DNA from: Ancistrus triradiatus
Taxonomy: Eukaryota > Chordata > Actinopteri > Siluriformes > Loricariidae
Reading direction: 5' to 3'
DNA: 64,000 nt
NCBI GenBank assembly: GCA_025084515.1
Contig: JAJAGP010000864.1
Coordinates: 212,001 to 276,000, forward strand
Shown here: positions 55,253-64,000 of the stretch, piece after piece
How the letters are laid out: the number at the start of each line of letters is the position of its first letter
Numbering within the stretch: position 1 is the first letter of the stretch
Position numbers and translations under genes: made by a program
The notes under the pieces: generated by a model
Seen by the model: only the letters and a program-made list of their open reading frames with translations
Told to the model about the DNA's origin: nothing
Databases searched by the model: none

Positions 55253-55885
55253 AATGTATTTTCTCAAATATTAATACATTTATTAATGAATTAACTGCTC
55301 ATTTACATAAATATTTACAATTGTTGACTAAATTATGATTTACTTCCATAATTACCAAATGATTACTTTATTATTTCATTTCTCTCGCTCTCAGTGAGTG
55401 TCACTGTTAGCTGAGTGTCTCTCGCTCCTCTCTGTAACGATTTCAGTATTTTTGCAGGAAGGCCGAATCGTCGGGGGAACAGGGGGCGCTTCCGCTGCAG
55501 ACCCGTCGCCCGACCGTCTGCACCTCCACCTTCAGGGAGCGCGGCTCTGCTTTCATCCCTCCATCCTTTCATCCTCCACGCCATCAATATCACTACCACC
55601 CCCAACCAAACCTCATCACCCCCCCCCACCATCCTCCAGAAACCCCCCGAGACCCCGCTTACTGAAAAAAAACAAACCACACGTTTCGACTCGAACATGA
55701 AACACCAACATTTATTATGATTTCAACCACATGAGATATGAACCTTCACCAACATGCTTATCAAGTAACTGTGTGTGTGTGTGTCTGTGTGTGTTTGTGT
55801 AAGGGGGGGTACACTATATGACTCTATATTATCTTCTTATTTGTATTTTTTCCAGGATTGTAGTTGTAATACCATATAGTAGTAT
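55253..55885. other. No supported gene; GC-rich patch at 55450-55680
   Basis: A CpG/C-rich patch follows a splice-acceptor-like 'cagtatttttgcag' (55445-55458). Frames are open on both strands but encode only proline/serine-rich peptide with no known domain. Confidence 0.35.
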
Positions 55886-55889
55886 GTAT

Positions 55890-56640
55890 ACTGATATTCT
55901 GAGGTTATATACTCTGCGATGTAGTGCTGTAGTCAAGACCAAGGCTTTTAGTAGTCAAAGCCAAGTCAAGACCAAGCAGAGGCTAAGATGTGACTGAGAC
56001 CAGATTAAGATTTTTTTCATCATACAAGACTAAAAAGAAGATATTGAAAATATACTTTGCCTTCGTTATCGTTCATTATACATCATATATTATTAAATAA
56101 TATTATATTTCATTATATATTTTGTAAAATATAACCTTAAATAATTCATAGCCTGAAATTATGATTAATTATTAATATAGACTTAGTCAAACTAAGGTAA
56201 CTTCTGGATGGTGATGATTCTGTTTGCCTTCTTCTCTCAAACTTAATCAGAATCACCACATAAAGTCACCTGAATATAAACAAAATCATCCATTCCAATC
56301 TGCCCTCAAACAAAAACGATCCTAAACTATACGAACTAAACAAAGCAAAGTGAAAAGGTGAAAATGCACACTTACAATCTTAACGTTAGACTTTTCCAAA
56401 TAACGGGTTCATTGATTGGATACGGAACGAAAAGAGCAGGAACTTGTTTTTCCCTGTTAGCCAGTCAGAGTGCAGATTTTATTTAGGCATGTGGAGAAAG
56501 GACTGACTGATTCTGTTTGAATGGATTGTTGATATTTAATAAGGAGAGATAAAAAGTTCAGTTTATAATTAACGTTAACTCAGACTGAGTCCAAATGAGA
56601 TTCAGACCGAGACCCTTTATCACTACTGAGAGGTTCACAT
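55890..56640 (-). mobile_element. Long dispersed repeat, uninterrupted copy
   Basis: Reverse-complement counterpart of 24640-26410 without the nested 0.9-kb block. Its terminus 'tgtagtgctgtagtcaagac' (55919-) is followed by AAG/CAAGACC words. Confidence 0.75.
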
Positions 56641-56869
56641 TTGATTCCATGTACAGTGGAATTGGGTATAAAACAAATTTGTGATCACACATCAGTGATT
56701 TGTGGACTGTTAATTGGCTGCTCTAAAGCATAGACGTCTCATTCTGGCTCATCCTCATCATCCTCCTGTCCATGTTCTTCCTCTTCATGCTCCCATACAG
56801 ATGTTGTGTAGAATCACACATCCAGAAGGCACCTGTGGCACAAAGCTGAACGTTTGCATTCCTTAGGTC

Positions 56870-57235
56870 TTTAGATTACTAAACCCTACATTTTTGAAAC
56901 ACCTCAAAGACCCTAAAGACTCCTCAAATCCCTAGAACTCAATATTCCCTGAGCCTTTTTTTAGATTTTAAGATTCTACTAGCACATAATATACGGTATA
57001 CTTATTAATCATTTTTATTCCTTAGATCCTTAAAATCCAAATCTCAAAAAGGTTAAAAAGGTAACTACATTCCTTACACCCCTATGCCTAGATGATTTGC
57101 ACTCCTGAGGATGCCTGCACTCGTTCCACCTTGATGACTAGAGCCTACATTTCTTAGACATCATATTCCAGAGAACTGTAGATTCCTAAAACCCTACACA
57201 TTTCATGCAAAGAACCTGTACATTCCTTAGGCCAC
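56870..57235. repeat. Degenerate CCTACATTCCTTAGA array, block 1
   Basis: CCTACATT, CCTTAGA, CCCTAGAAC and ACATTCC recur irregularly; same vocabulary as block 2. Confidence 0.65.
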
Positions 57236-57724
57236 AAAGGAATCCTTGGATCACGGCATTCCTGGTGTTTGCTGCAGGACTCTGCGGATGCTGGCTGAAT
57301 AAGGCTGGTATATAGTGGGTGGGCGGACAGGCGGGCGCAGGGCGAGATCTTGCGGGAGCAGGCCTCTAGTCCAGAGAGACGGTTTCTTTATGAGCGCTGC
57401 AGTATTTATATGTTTATGTTCATAATTTCCATCTGGAGCAATCAGCTGCACTCAGAGAGAGAGAGGCAAAGCAGATTGATGGAGGTCGAGCTGAACTCGG
57501 GTTTGATGGTTGAAAGCTGTTTCTGATTACGACGAAAAAACCCTCGCTCTGCTTTTCTCTGTGGCCTTGTTGCTGCACTACTCTGCAAAATTCCCCTCTT
57601 TTCCACTGTCATTTCACCATGGCGCACTCTCTCACACACACACACAGACATACACATGGCAGTTGAGATGGTTCACACATGCCCTGCAGCAGCGTTTGCC
57701 TTAATCTAATATTGGTCCTTGCTG

Positions 57725-57990
57725 GAGTGCACTAAACACAGAAAATGGGTAATCTCGTATTGCATCTGCTGATTTTAGGCATCAAAGAGGAAAACCTACA
57801 CGTTTCTGTACATTTTCTAATTTCTCTGCTGCACATGGGTGTCGTTTTGCAGCCAAAAATCCCTTTAGGAGCTCCAGATGTGATGAATCGTCAGTGATTT
57901 TCGGGACCATAATGGCATTTCTGCTCCAATTATGGGGTTTTATTGTGTTACAGATGGACTGAGCTCAGGTAAAGAGGGAAGGGTTAAGAT
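57725..57990. promoter_or_regulatory. Candidate conserved non-coding element
   Basis: Unique sequence between two array blocks with clustered homeodomain-like words (CCATAATGGCATTT, CCAATTATGGGGTTTTATTG). No coding potential. Enhancer role is inferred from composition only. Confidence 0.3.
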
Positions 57991-58039
57991 TTCACGGACA
58001 GAATTAAATTGGGCCGTAATTTTAATAGACTTTTATAAT

Positions 58040-58800
58040 CTATATATTTTCTAAATCCCTTTACATTACCTAGCCACTTAAACTCCTACATTCCATAGAT
58101 CGTTATTACACTGAGCCTAGCTCCTTAGACCCATATATCCCTAGACTCTTAGCTCTGTGCTCCTTAGACCCCTAAAAGCCCTGGACCCTTAGACACCTAA
58201 ACTCCAACATTCCCTAGACCCTTAGACTTGAGTGATTCCAAGACCCCTACCAACCCTAAACCCTTATGTTTCTTAGACCTACAATATCCTATATTCCCTA
58301 GATCCTATACCCCTAAGTTCCCTTCGAAATCTTAGACCCCTACATTCTCTAGAACCCTACATTTCCCAATCCCTTATACCCCTATATTTCATAGATTCAC
58401 AACCCCCCTACATTTGCTAGTCCTTTGGATCCATACATTCCCTACAACCTTAGATCTTCGCATTCCCTAGAAGCTTAGAATTGGGCAATTTCAAGACCCC
58501 TACAAACCCTAAACCTCTACATTCCTTAGGTCCCCAAAAACCTGCATTCTTTAGACCCCAGGTCCTGTTGAAGTCTTAGACCCGTACAGATCTCAGGAGT
58601 CCTACAACCCTAAAACAGGACATATCTTAGGTGCCCAAAATCTTGAATTCCTTGATTCCCATTCCCTAAAAACTTTTACACTCTTACATTTGCTAGACCC
58701 TACAGCCCCACATCCCCTAGACCCTTATACCCCTAGATCTGTATGTTTCTTAATTCCATACAGCCCTGGAACCCTACAATTTTTTATATCCATAGTTTTC
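58040..58800. repeat. Degenerate CCCTTAGACCCCTACATTCC array, block 2
   Basis: CCCTAGACCCTTA, CCCCTACATT, CCCTAGATC and CTTAGACCC recur over 760 bp with no constant period. CCCTTA and CCCTAA words occur, but not as tandem hexamers, so it is not telomeric DNA. Confidence 0.8.
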
Positions 58801-60110
58801 TGCACTGTTAAACCCCTACATAAATAAAAGCACACTGAGGATCCTTCTCCACTGCACTGAGTTTCTAAGCTCCCAGAGTCTAGAATTTCTACTTTCATTT
58901 CCAATTTCACCCATTTTACAGATGAAAGGAGAATAAAAGCTGCAACTCCGGCAGCTTTTATTTTATTAACAGGAAGTTCTAAGCAGATTCTGTGATGCGC
59001 TTCAACCCTGACGCTGATCTGCACGATTGTCATGTCTATAATTAACGGTAAATAAAACAGAGGTAAAACGTAGGGAACAGTGATTGAACAAATAAGTTTG
59101 GAAGTGAGCTCTGACCCCAGGCCTCTCTGAATAAACAATAAAATCTGTCCGGTCGCGTGTGATTGGTCCAGGAGCCGTATTTTTGTTGATTGTATGTCGT
59201 TAGCAGAGCGAGCTCAGCCACAGAAGTTCCAGCGCTCTGGCTAAAATCATGCGGAATTCCGCGCTCGGTCCTGACACTCGAAAGCTTTTCCTCCGTCTGA
59301 TTGCTGCAACATGACACAAACCATCGGCGTAATCACCGTAAATCTCAACAAACCTGGCGCAGACGAATCGCTCTGGCTGCACACGGGCGCTCGCGATGGG
59401 GCCGTCTGCGTCCGGAGGAAACTTTTAACTTTTGACCATGAAAAGACGCTCTGGCTTCCTGAATCGTGTCCTGAAGCCACGCTCAAGCAGACGTGAGGGA
59501 AGAAAAGCATTAAAAGAGTCTGTGATCACCGTGCCGAAAGCTTTCATGCTACCTGAGCGAGGCTTCTGACGGACCTGTGCGCTCTGTAATCTAGCGTCAG
59601 ATCAAATTATCATAAAAGGATGAAAGACGCAGCTTTAAAAATGACTTAATTTATAGATTCCTTACAGCTTTGTCTATTAAAGGCTCTCAGTCACAGGGTT
59701 TTATCTCCGATCATTACACTAATTGCTTTAAATGATATAGCTTGCTTTATTGCTGTGACGATTTTATTCTCGAAACCCCAAAGAAATCTTCAGTAATGTG
59801 ACAAAACAAACTTGTAAAACCCGGAGGATTTAAGATGCGCTTCTGTTATTCACTTGTCTGAGTGGATCGTCTGTAAAAGGACCAAAAATATTTGCACAAG
59901 TCAGATTTGATTTTATGTTGTTTTTCCAAATATGTTTTAGGTTGTCCAACTTTTTCTGCATCTGCATATCAATACCTCTTATGTACCGTTTAACAACCAA
60001 TCGATCAATGTCCGTTCACTTTACGACCAAGGTTATTAAAATTTATAATAAATATCCGCCAATCAAGCTGCGGATCCCCTAGCAGTTTGCAAGATACGAA
60101 GCAGCTCAGA
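58801..60110. other. No gene seen
   Basis: Unique sequence; 59190-59500 is unusually CpG-rich ('atgcggaattccgcgctcgg') but without a recognised protein. Confidence 0.4.
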
Positions 60111-60112
60111 GT

Positions 60113-60647
60113 GTTTTACATGCACTTAATAATCTGATCATAATTTGTGCAGTTATCTGATAAACAACTTACTCCGATCTAGAAATCAGATTAAGAAACC
60201 TGACATACAGAACAGTATTCAGATTTCTCAAAGCATGGATTGTCATCGTCTGATTTCATTTGGTTTTCTCAGTCTGTGCATGTGTGCAGAGCTGTTGCGG
60301 AAGTGGCCACGGTTGCCAGGTCTTCTTATTTATAAGAAATGTTTCTTTGTGCTTCTTTTGGGTTTGTTTCCAGACCTGGATTTCTCTCACAGCGTCTGGC
60401 AACCTTGGAATTACCAAATGCTTCTGGGGAAACTCTGAAATGCAAAGTTACACTTTTTAAATTAAATTTTTAAAGTTTGAACTTTACATCACATATTTCT
60501 GTGAGATTATTGGCTGGTTGCAAAGTAGAAAACCGATTATAGTCATATAAACCAGGAGGTTTTCCCAAGTGCATGTGTACTCGTTGATTGGATTACTGAC
60601 AAAATCTGATTTTCTGCAGTTATCGGATTATTAAGTTCATGTAAACG
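60113..60647. mobile_element. MITE (TIR TTTACATGCACTTAATAATC)
   Basis: Left 'ttacatgcacttaataatct' (60115-) mirrors right 'ggattattaagttcatgtaa' (60625-60644). About 535 bp with no transposase. Confidence 0.8.
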
Positions 60648-60649
60648 CA

Positions 60650-61070
60650 CTATGATTGTCTCTCTGATTGGCAGAGCTGGTCAAATTCATTTTAAAGAAT
60701 ACAGGACGTGATAAATTGCGTGGTTTTACGCCTGGACGTAGCGGTTTCAATAATAAGTGTAATACGTTCATGTAGAAGCACGCGGGTTTAGTTTAATCTG
60801 GATGGAGTGTGTTGTTGTTACGGGATTCCCCCAATCCTTCGTCCTTCGCGTCCTCTGTTTTGTTCTGTCATGCCAGGCTGCAGTGCCAGCTGGAGGAGCG
60901 GTACGGTGGGGGTACGATGGGGTACGAAGAGGGGGAAGTACAGAGCAGAGCTCAAATTATCCAAACAGTCTAGTAATTGATTTAATGCCTAAAGGAAATT
61001 ACCTAATCATCTGCTGATCGACTTGATCTCTCCATCCGTCTGCTGCTTTCTTGATCGACACATGCAAAAG
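60650..61070. other. No gene seen
   Basis: Unique sequence between two transposon-derived elements. Confidence 0.35.
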
Positions 61071-61074
61071 TCTT

Positions 61075-61225
61075 ATGCAAAAGTTTGTGCACCCTGTCAT
61101 CTTTGATCCATTTTTTAAATAACAACATGAGTAAAAGAATCAAACTTAAATCTGATGCATTTCTGCGGATTTAAGAAAAACACGCAAACGGATCATCTGG
61201 AAAGGTGCCAAAGCCTTTGCACATA
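61075..61225. mobile_element. Short Tc1-type MITE
   Basis: Left 'atgcaaaagtttgtgcaccc' is mirrored imperfectly by 'ggtgccaaagcctttgcaca' (61204-61223). Confidence 0.6.
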
Positions 61226-61455
61226 TCAGATATCTGCTCTTTTACCTTGTGGGGGCATTTCGCACATCCTCATAAGGAAAATAGTTTTTTTGATTGATTT
61301 GATTGTTGTTGTTTTTTGTTTGTTTATTTGTTTTTTTCTTTTTTCACTTTCTGTAACCAAAAAAAGTCTAAAGATTTCCTTATTTTACTAAACCTTAACT
61401 AAAACAGTTAATGACCTTTTTATAATTATTAATTTTTATAATCATTTATTAAACA
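61226..61455. other. No gene seen; T-rich
   Basis: AT/T-rich spacer. Confidence 0.3.
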
Positions 61456-62115
61456 TGAAGCTGCTTCTTATGGGACACAGTGACAAGACTCCTTGGAAGT
61501 CCAGACCCGAGAGCATGAGGATCACATTTGGGCAGCTCCCACAGTTCAGTTATACACCATCCAGACACAGGGGGCACCTTCATTACACACCCCTGTCTCG
61601 GCCTGGACCATTTCCAGGCGCATAGCAGAAGGAAATTTGTTGTCACGGCACCCATTGATAGCCAGCCACTGTCACCTTCGTTTGCAGTGGTGTCATGAAT
61701 GAGAAACCTGGACTGCTACGGACTGGGATCCAATCATCTTTAGTGATGAATTCAGCTTTTGTTTGGGATCCGACGATGGTCGGGTTCAAGATAAGATAAG
61801 ATAAGATAAGATAGCCTTTTATTATCCCACAGGGGGAAATTATCTTGTTACGGCACCAAGAAGGAAGAAACAATGTGTGATGTGTGATGATCTGGGGAGC
61901 CATCGCATACGACAGTCGGTCACCCCTAGTAGTGATATGGGAGACACTAACAGCTGTAACATCTGTGGGTAAATGTGCCACAGGATACCATACAGAACCT
62001 GTATACCTCCATGTCCAACCGTATCTCTTCTTGTATCCAGGCTAGAGGCGGCCTAACAGGGTAACTAGAGCCTCCCTTCAATTGTACAGTTTTCCCCAAT
62101 AAACTTATCCTTATC
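61455..62115 (+). pseudogene. Tc1-like transposase relic with a nested insertion
   Basis: The plus strand keeps WDPIIFSDEFSF (the FSDE block carrying a catalytic Asp) and VMIWGAIAYDSRSPLV, two blocks of Tc1-family transposases. They are separated by a foreign 3' tail at 61787-61852, and stops occur before and after. The C-terminal catalytic region (DNARPH block) is missing. A different Tc1 family from the elements at 14.5 and 34.9 kb. Confidence 0.75.
61787..61852 (-). mobile_element. Retroelement 3' tail, nested
   Basis: (ATAAG)n then 'ccttttattatcccacaggg' and 'ggaaatt', the reverse of the tail at 21845-21910, splitting the transposase relic. Confidence 0.65.
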
Positions 62116-62574
62116 CTAATATTGATTCCAATGACTCCTTCTTGGTGATTTTTTTTTGTCAATGAGTGTTTATAATAAAGGTCAGTGCAGTCAGTATCAG
62201 GTATTGGTCCATACTAAGAGCCCTGGTCAGAGCTTAGAGCTCTTATAATAAAAGATAAATATGAAGTGATTATTATTAGCATTGATACAGAACATCGCTA
62301 ACGATAGATTTATTTCTGATTTGTCAAGGTTTACGGCCATACTGAAATATCACCACACCCCTAATTTCTACTTTTTCACTGGACGGTGATATTTATGTAA
62401 TATTTACATGCCGGACGTGCCGTCTGATTGGTCTGTAGCCTGTAATTATAAACTGAAAGTAAACACGTTGAATAGTGGCGTGTTACGAATCAGTGCTGAT
62501 GAGTATTTATTTATCTACAAAACCCACTGTAGCAGTGAGTCAAGAAAAATGCCTTTGTGCAACTGGCAGGAAAG

Positions 62575-62577
<3 letters not shown>
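62116..62577. other. No gene seen
   Basis: AT-rich unique sequence. Confidence 0.35.

Positions 62578-62628
<51 letters not shown>
62578..62628. repeat. (CA)n microsatellite
   Basis: About 24 CA units. Confidence 0.95.
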
Positions 62629-62631
<3 letters not shown>

Positions 62632-62983
62632 TCATACACTCTGAGTCAGAGGCTAAATAAATCTCTAATAAATTCCTCCTGTGAAAGAGTCGAGGTTTGA
62701 AATGTTAGTTGTGTCTCGGTAAGAAAAAAAATTGATGGCTATTTGTTCAGTGGTGTTGTAGCTCCTCAGACGAGGAACACGAGGAACATGAGGAACATGA
62801 AGAGAACGGGGAGCTGATTCGGTGATTTGGGCGCTCGGGGCCTTCTGAAGTGACGCCAGTGCGTTTTGGAAACAGAGAGAGAGGATGATGAATGTGTTGA
62901 GGGAATTCCTGAGTCTCGCCAGGTCGCCTCGTCTCCTGCTGAACCACATCATTTCTCCTGCTCTCGTTACTGAAGCCTGGTGT

Positions 62984-63020
<37 letters not shown>

Positions 63021-63354
63021 CTAGGAGAATGGAATTAAAATATCTTTGAACCAGTCATTTTTGTGTGAACGTTCACGTTTTAATACAGAGGCTGAGAAAA
63101 ATAATCGTCTTAGCAAGTGATCTTAAATATTGCTCTGTGCAAAAGTTTGAACCCGTTTTCTTCAGTAGGTGCTGGATCCGATGGACAACGAGGGTCAGAG
63201 GTTATAAAATCTAAAAAAAAAGACTGATACATATAACTGTCTGAATTATTTCATTTTCTGAATGGCTAATCCAAATCAAAATCATAATGATAAGGTCTAA
63301 AAGAAGATCCAGCACTGTATCTCTTTAACAGAGGCACAGCAGCAGAGGACACAA
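62629..63354. other. No gene seen; (GA)n at 62986-63018
   Basis: Contains a short 'gaggaacatgaggaacatga' tract near 62778-62800, the same word as the array at 63445, and one GA microsatellite. Confidence 0.4.
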
Positions 63355-63400
63355 GGACACATAGGACCCCAACCCTGGTTAGGGTGCCAGTCCATCGTAG
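63355..63400 (-). mobile_element. SINE 3' fragment
   Basis: 'ccctggttagggtgccagtc' and 'catcg' are the complement of the 'gatggactggcaccctaac' module. Confidence 0.5.
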
Positions 63401-63412
63401 GAGACATGTGTG

Positions 63413-63415
<3 letters not shown>

Positions 63416-63445
<30 letters not shown>
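63416..63445. repeat. (CA)n microsatellite
   Basis: About 14 CA units. Confidence 0.9.
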
Positions 63446-63448
<3 letters not shown>

Positions 63449-63870
63449 TGAGGAACTACAAGAAAATGAAAGGCAAACTGAGGACCTGTGAGAAACTGTG
63501 AGGAACTACAAGGAACAGAAATTAACCATGAGGAACTATAAGGAACCCAAGGAACCATAAGGAATTGTGAGGAACTGTGAGAAACTGTGAAGAACAGCAA
63601 GGAACTATGACGGACTACAAAAAACAGAAAGGAACCATGAGGAACGGTGTGAACTGTAAGGAACTGAAGGAACCATAGGAACCTTGAGGAACCATAAGGA
63701 ACTGTGAGGAACTATAATGAACTGCATGGAGCCATGAGGAATTACAAGGGGCAGAAAGGAACCATGAGGAACTGTGAGAATTATAAGGAATCACCGGAAC
63801 CACTAGAAATTGTAAGAAACCACGAAGAACCGCAATGAACTATAAGAAGATCAGAAAAGAATCACGAGGA
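63446..63870. repeat. Degenerate AGGAACTGTGAGGAACTACA array
   Basis: GAGGAACTGTGAGGAAC, AAGGAACCATGAGGAACTA and AAACTGTGA units repeat about every 12-14 bp with drift. Long open frames on the minus strand (WFL/SSSQFL-rich) are products of the repeat. Confidence 0.8.
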
Positions 63871-64000
63871 ACTGTATGAAGACCTAACATTAAAACATGC
63901 TAAGCAGCTAGTTTGCTGTCTATTCTGCTGACTCACTGGTTTGTTAGACGGCTTGTTTTTGTGCTAGCTAAGTACAGAAGCTAACACTGCATCAGTGTGT

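Noticed and set aside
58040..58800. Interstitial telomeric repeat near a telomere-binding gene
   Set aside because: CCCTAA-like words are present but not as tandem hexamers; it is a degenerate array with a longer phrase.
59200..59510. Possible exon in a CpG-rich stretch
   Set aside because: Open on both strands but no recognised domain, start context or clear splice pair.
1..64000. CRISPR array or bacterial operon
   Set aside because: The window is vertebrate; repeats lack constant repeat-spacer structure, and genes have introns.

Overview
The window is vertebrate nuclear DNA from a ray-finned (teleost) fish. Three genes carry introns with GT/AG junctions. The space between them is AT-rich and full of (CA)n/(TG)n microsatellites, tRNA-derived SINEs ending in the fish-type tail GTCGCTYTGGATAAGGGCG, and Tc1/mariner elements. 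An ostariophysan such as a catfish is plausible, but the sequence alone does not settle it.

Layout. 1-10413 holds repeats and probable intron upstream of the last coding exon of a Kv2 delayed-rectifier potassium channel (KCNB2-like, 10414-12483, + strand). Its T1-domain exon is not in the window. 12484-21030 is intergenic and contains a decayed Tc1 element (14488-16129), a foldback MITE (16734-17208) and SINEs. 21254-28092 is a complete ten-exon TERF1 (TRF1) gene whose exons splice in frame to 374 codons: TRFH dimerisation domain, basic linker, C-terminal Myb/telobox domain. 30680-32582 is a complete two-exon musculin (MSC) bHLH gene of 153 codons. From about 33.8 kb to the end I found no recognisable coding exon, only transposons, microsatellites, degenerate arrays and a few unique stretches that may be distal enhancers.

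The three genes share the + strand. As I recall, their orthologues are neighbours on human 8q13, so this is a conserved block with local rearrangement. They do not share a pathway: KCNB2 is a membrane channel, TERF1 a shelterin subunit and MSC a transcriptional repressor of myogenic and lymphoid lineages.

Most worth a second look: (1) three CCAAT boxes at exact 32-bp spacing followed by a CHR-like TTTGAA in TERF1 intron 1, the architecture of cell-cycle promoters; (2) CTCF-like motifs oriented convergently around TERF1+MSC, with a divergent pair near 37 kb; (3) loss of the serines in the Kv2 ER-plasma-membrane clustering (FFAT/PRC) motif; (4) at least eight degenerate 'phrase' arrays, each using a different short word, within 64 kb; (5) an inverted pair of a long dispersed repeat, one copy carrying a nested 0.9-kb element inside a TERF1 intron.
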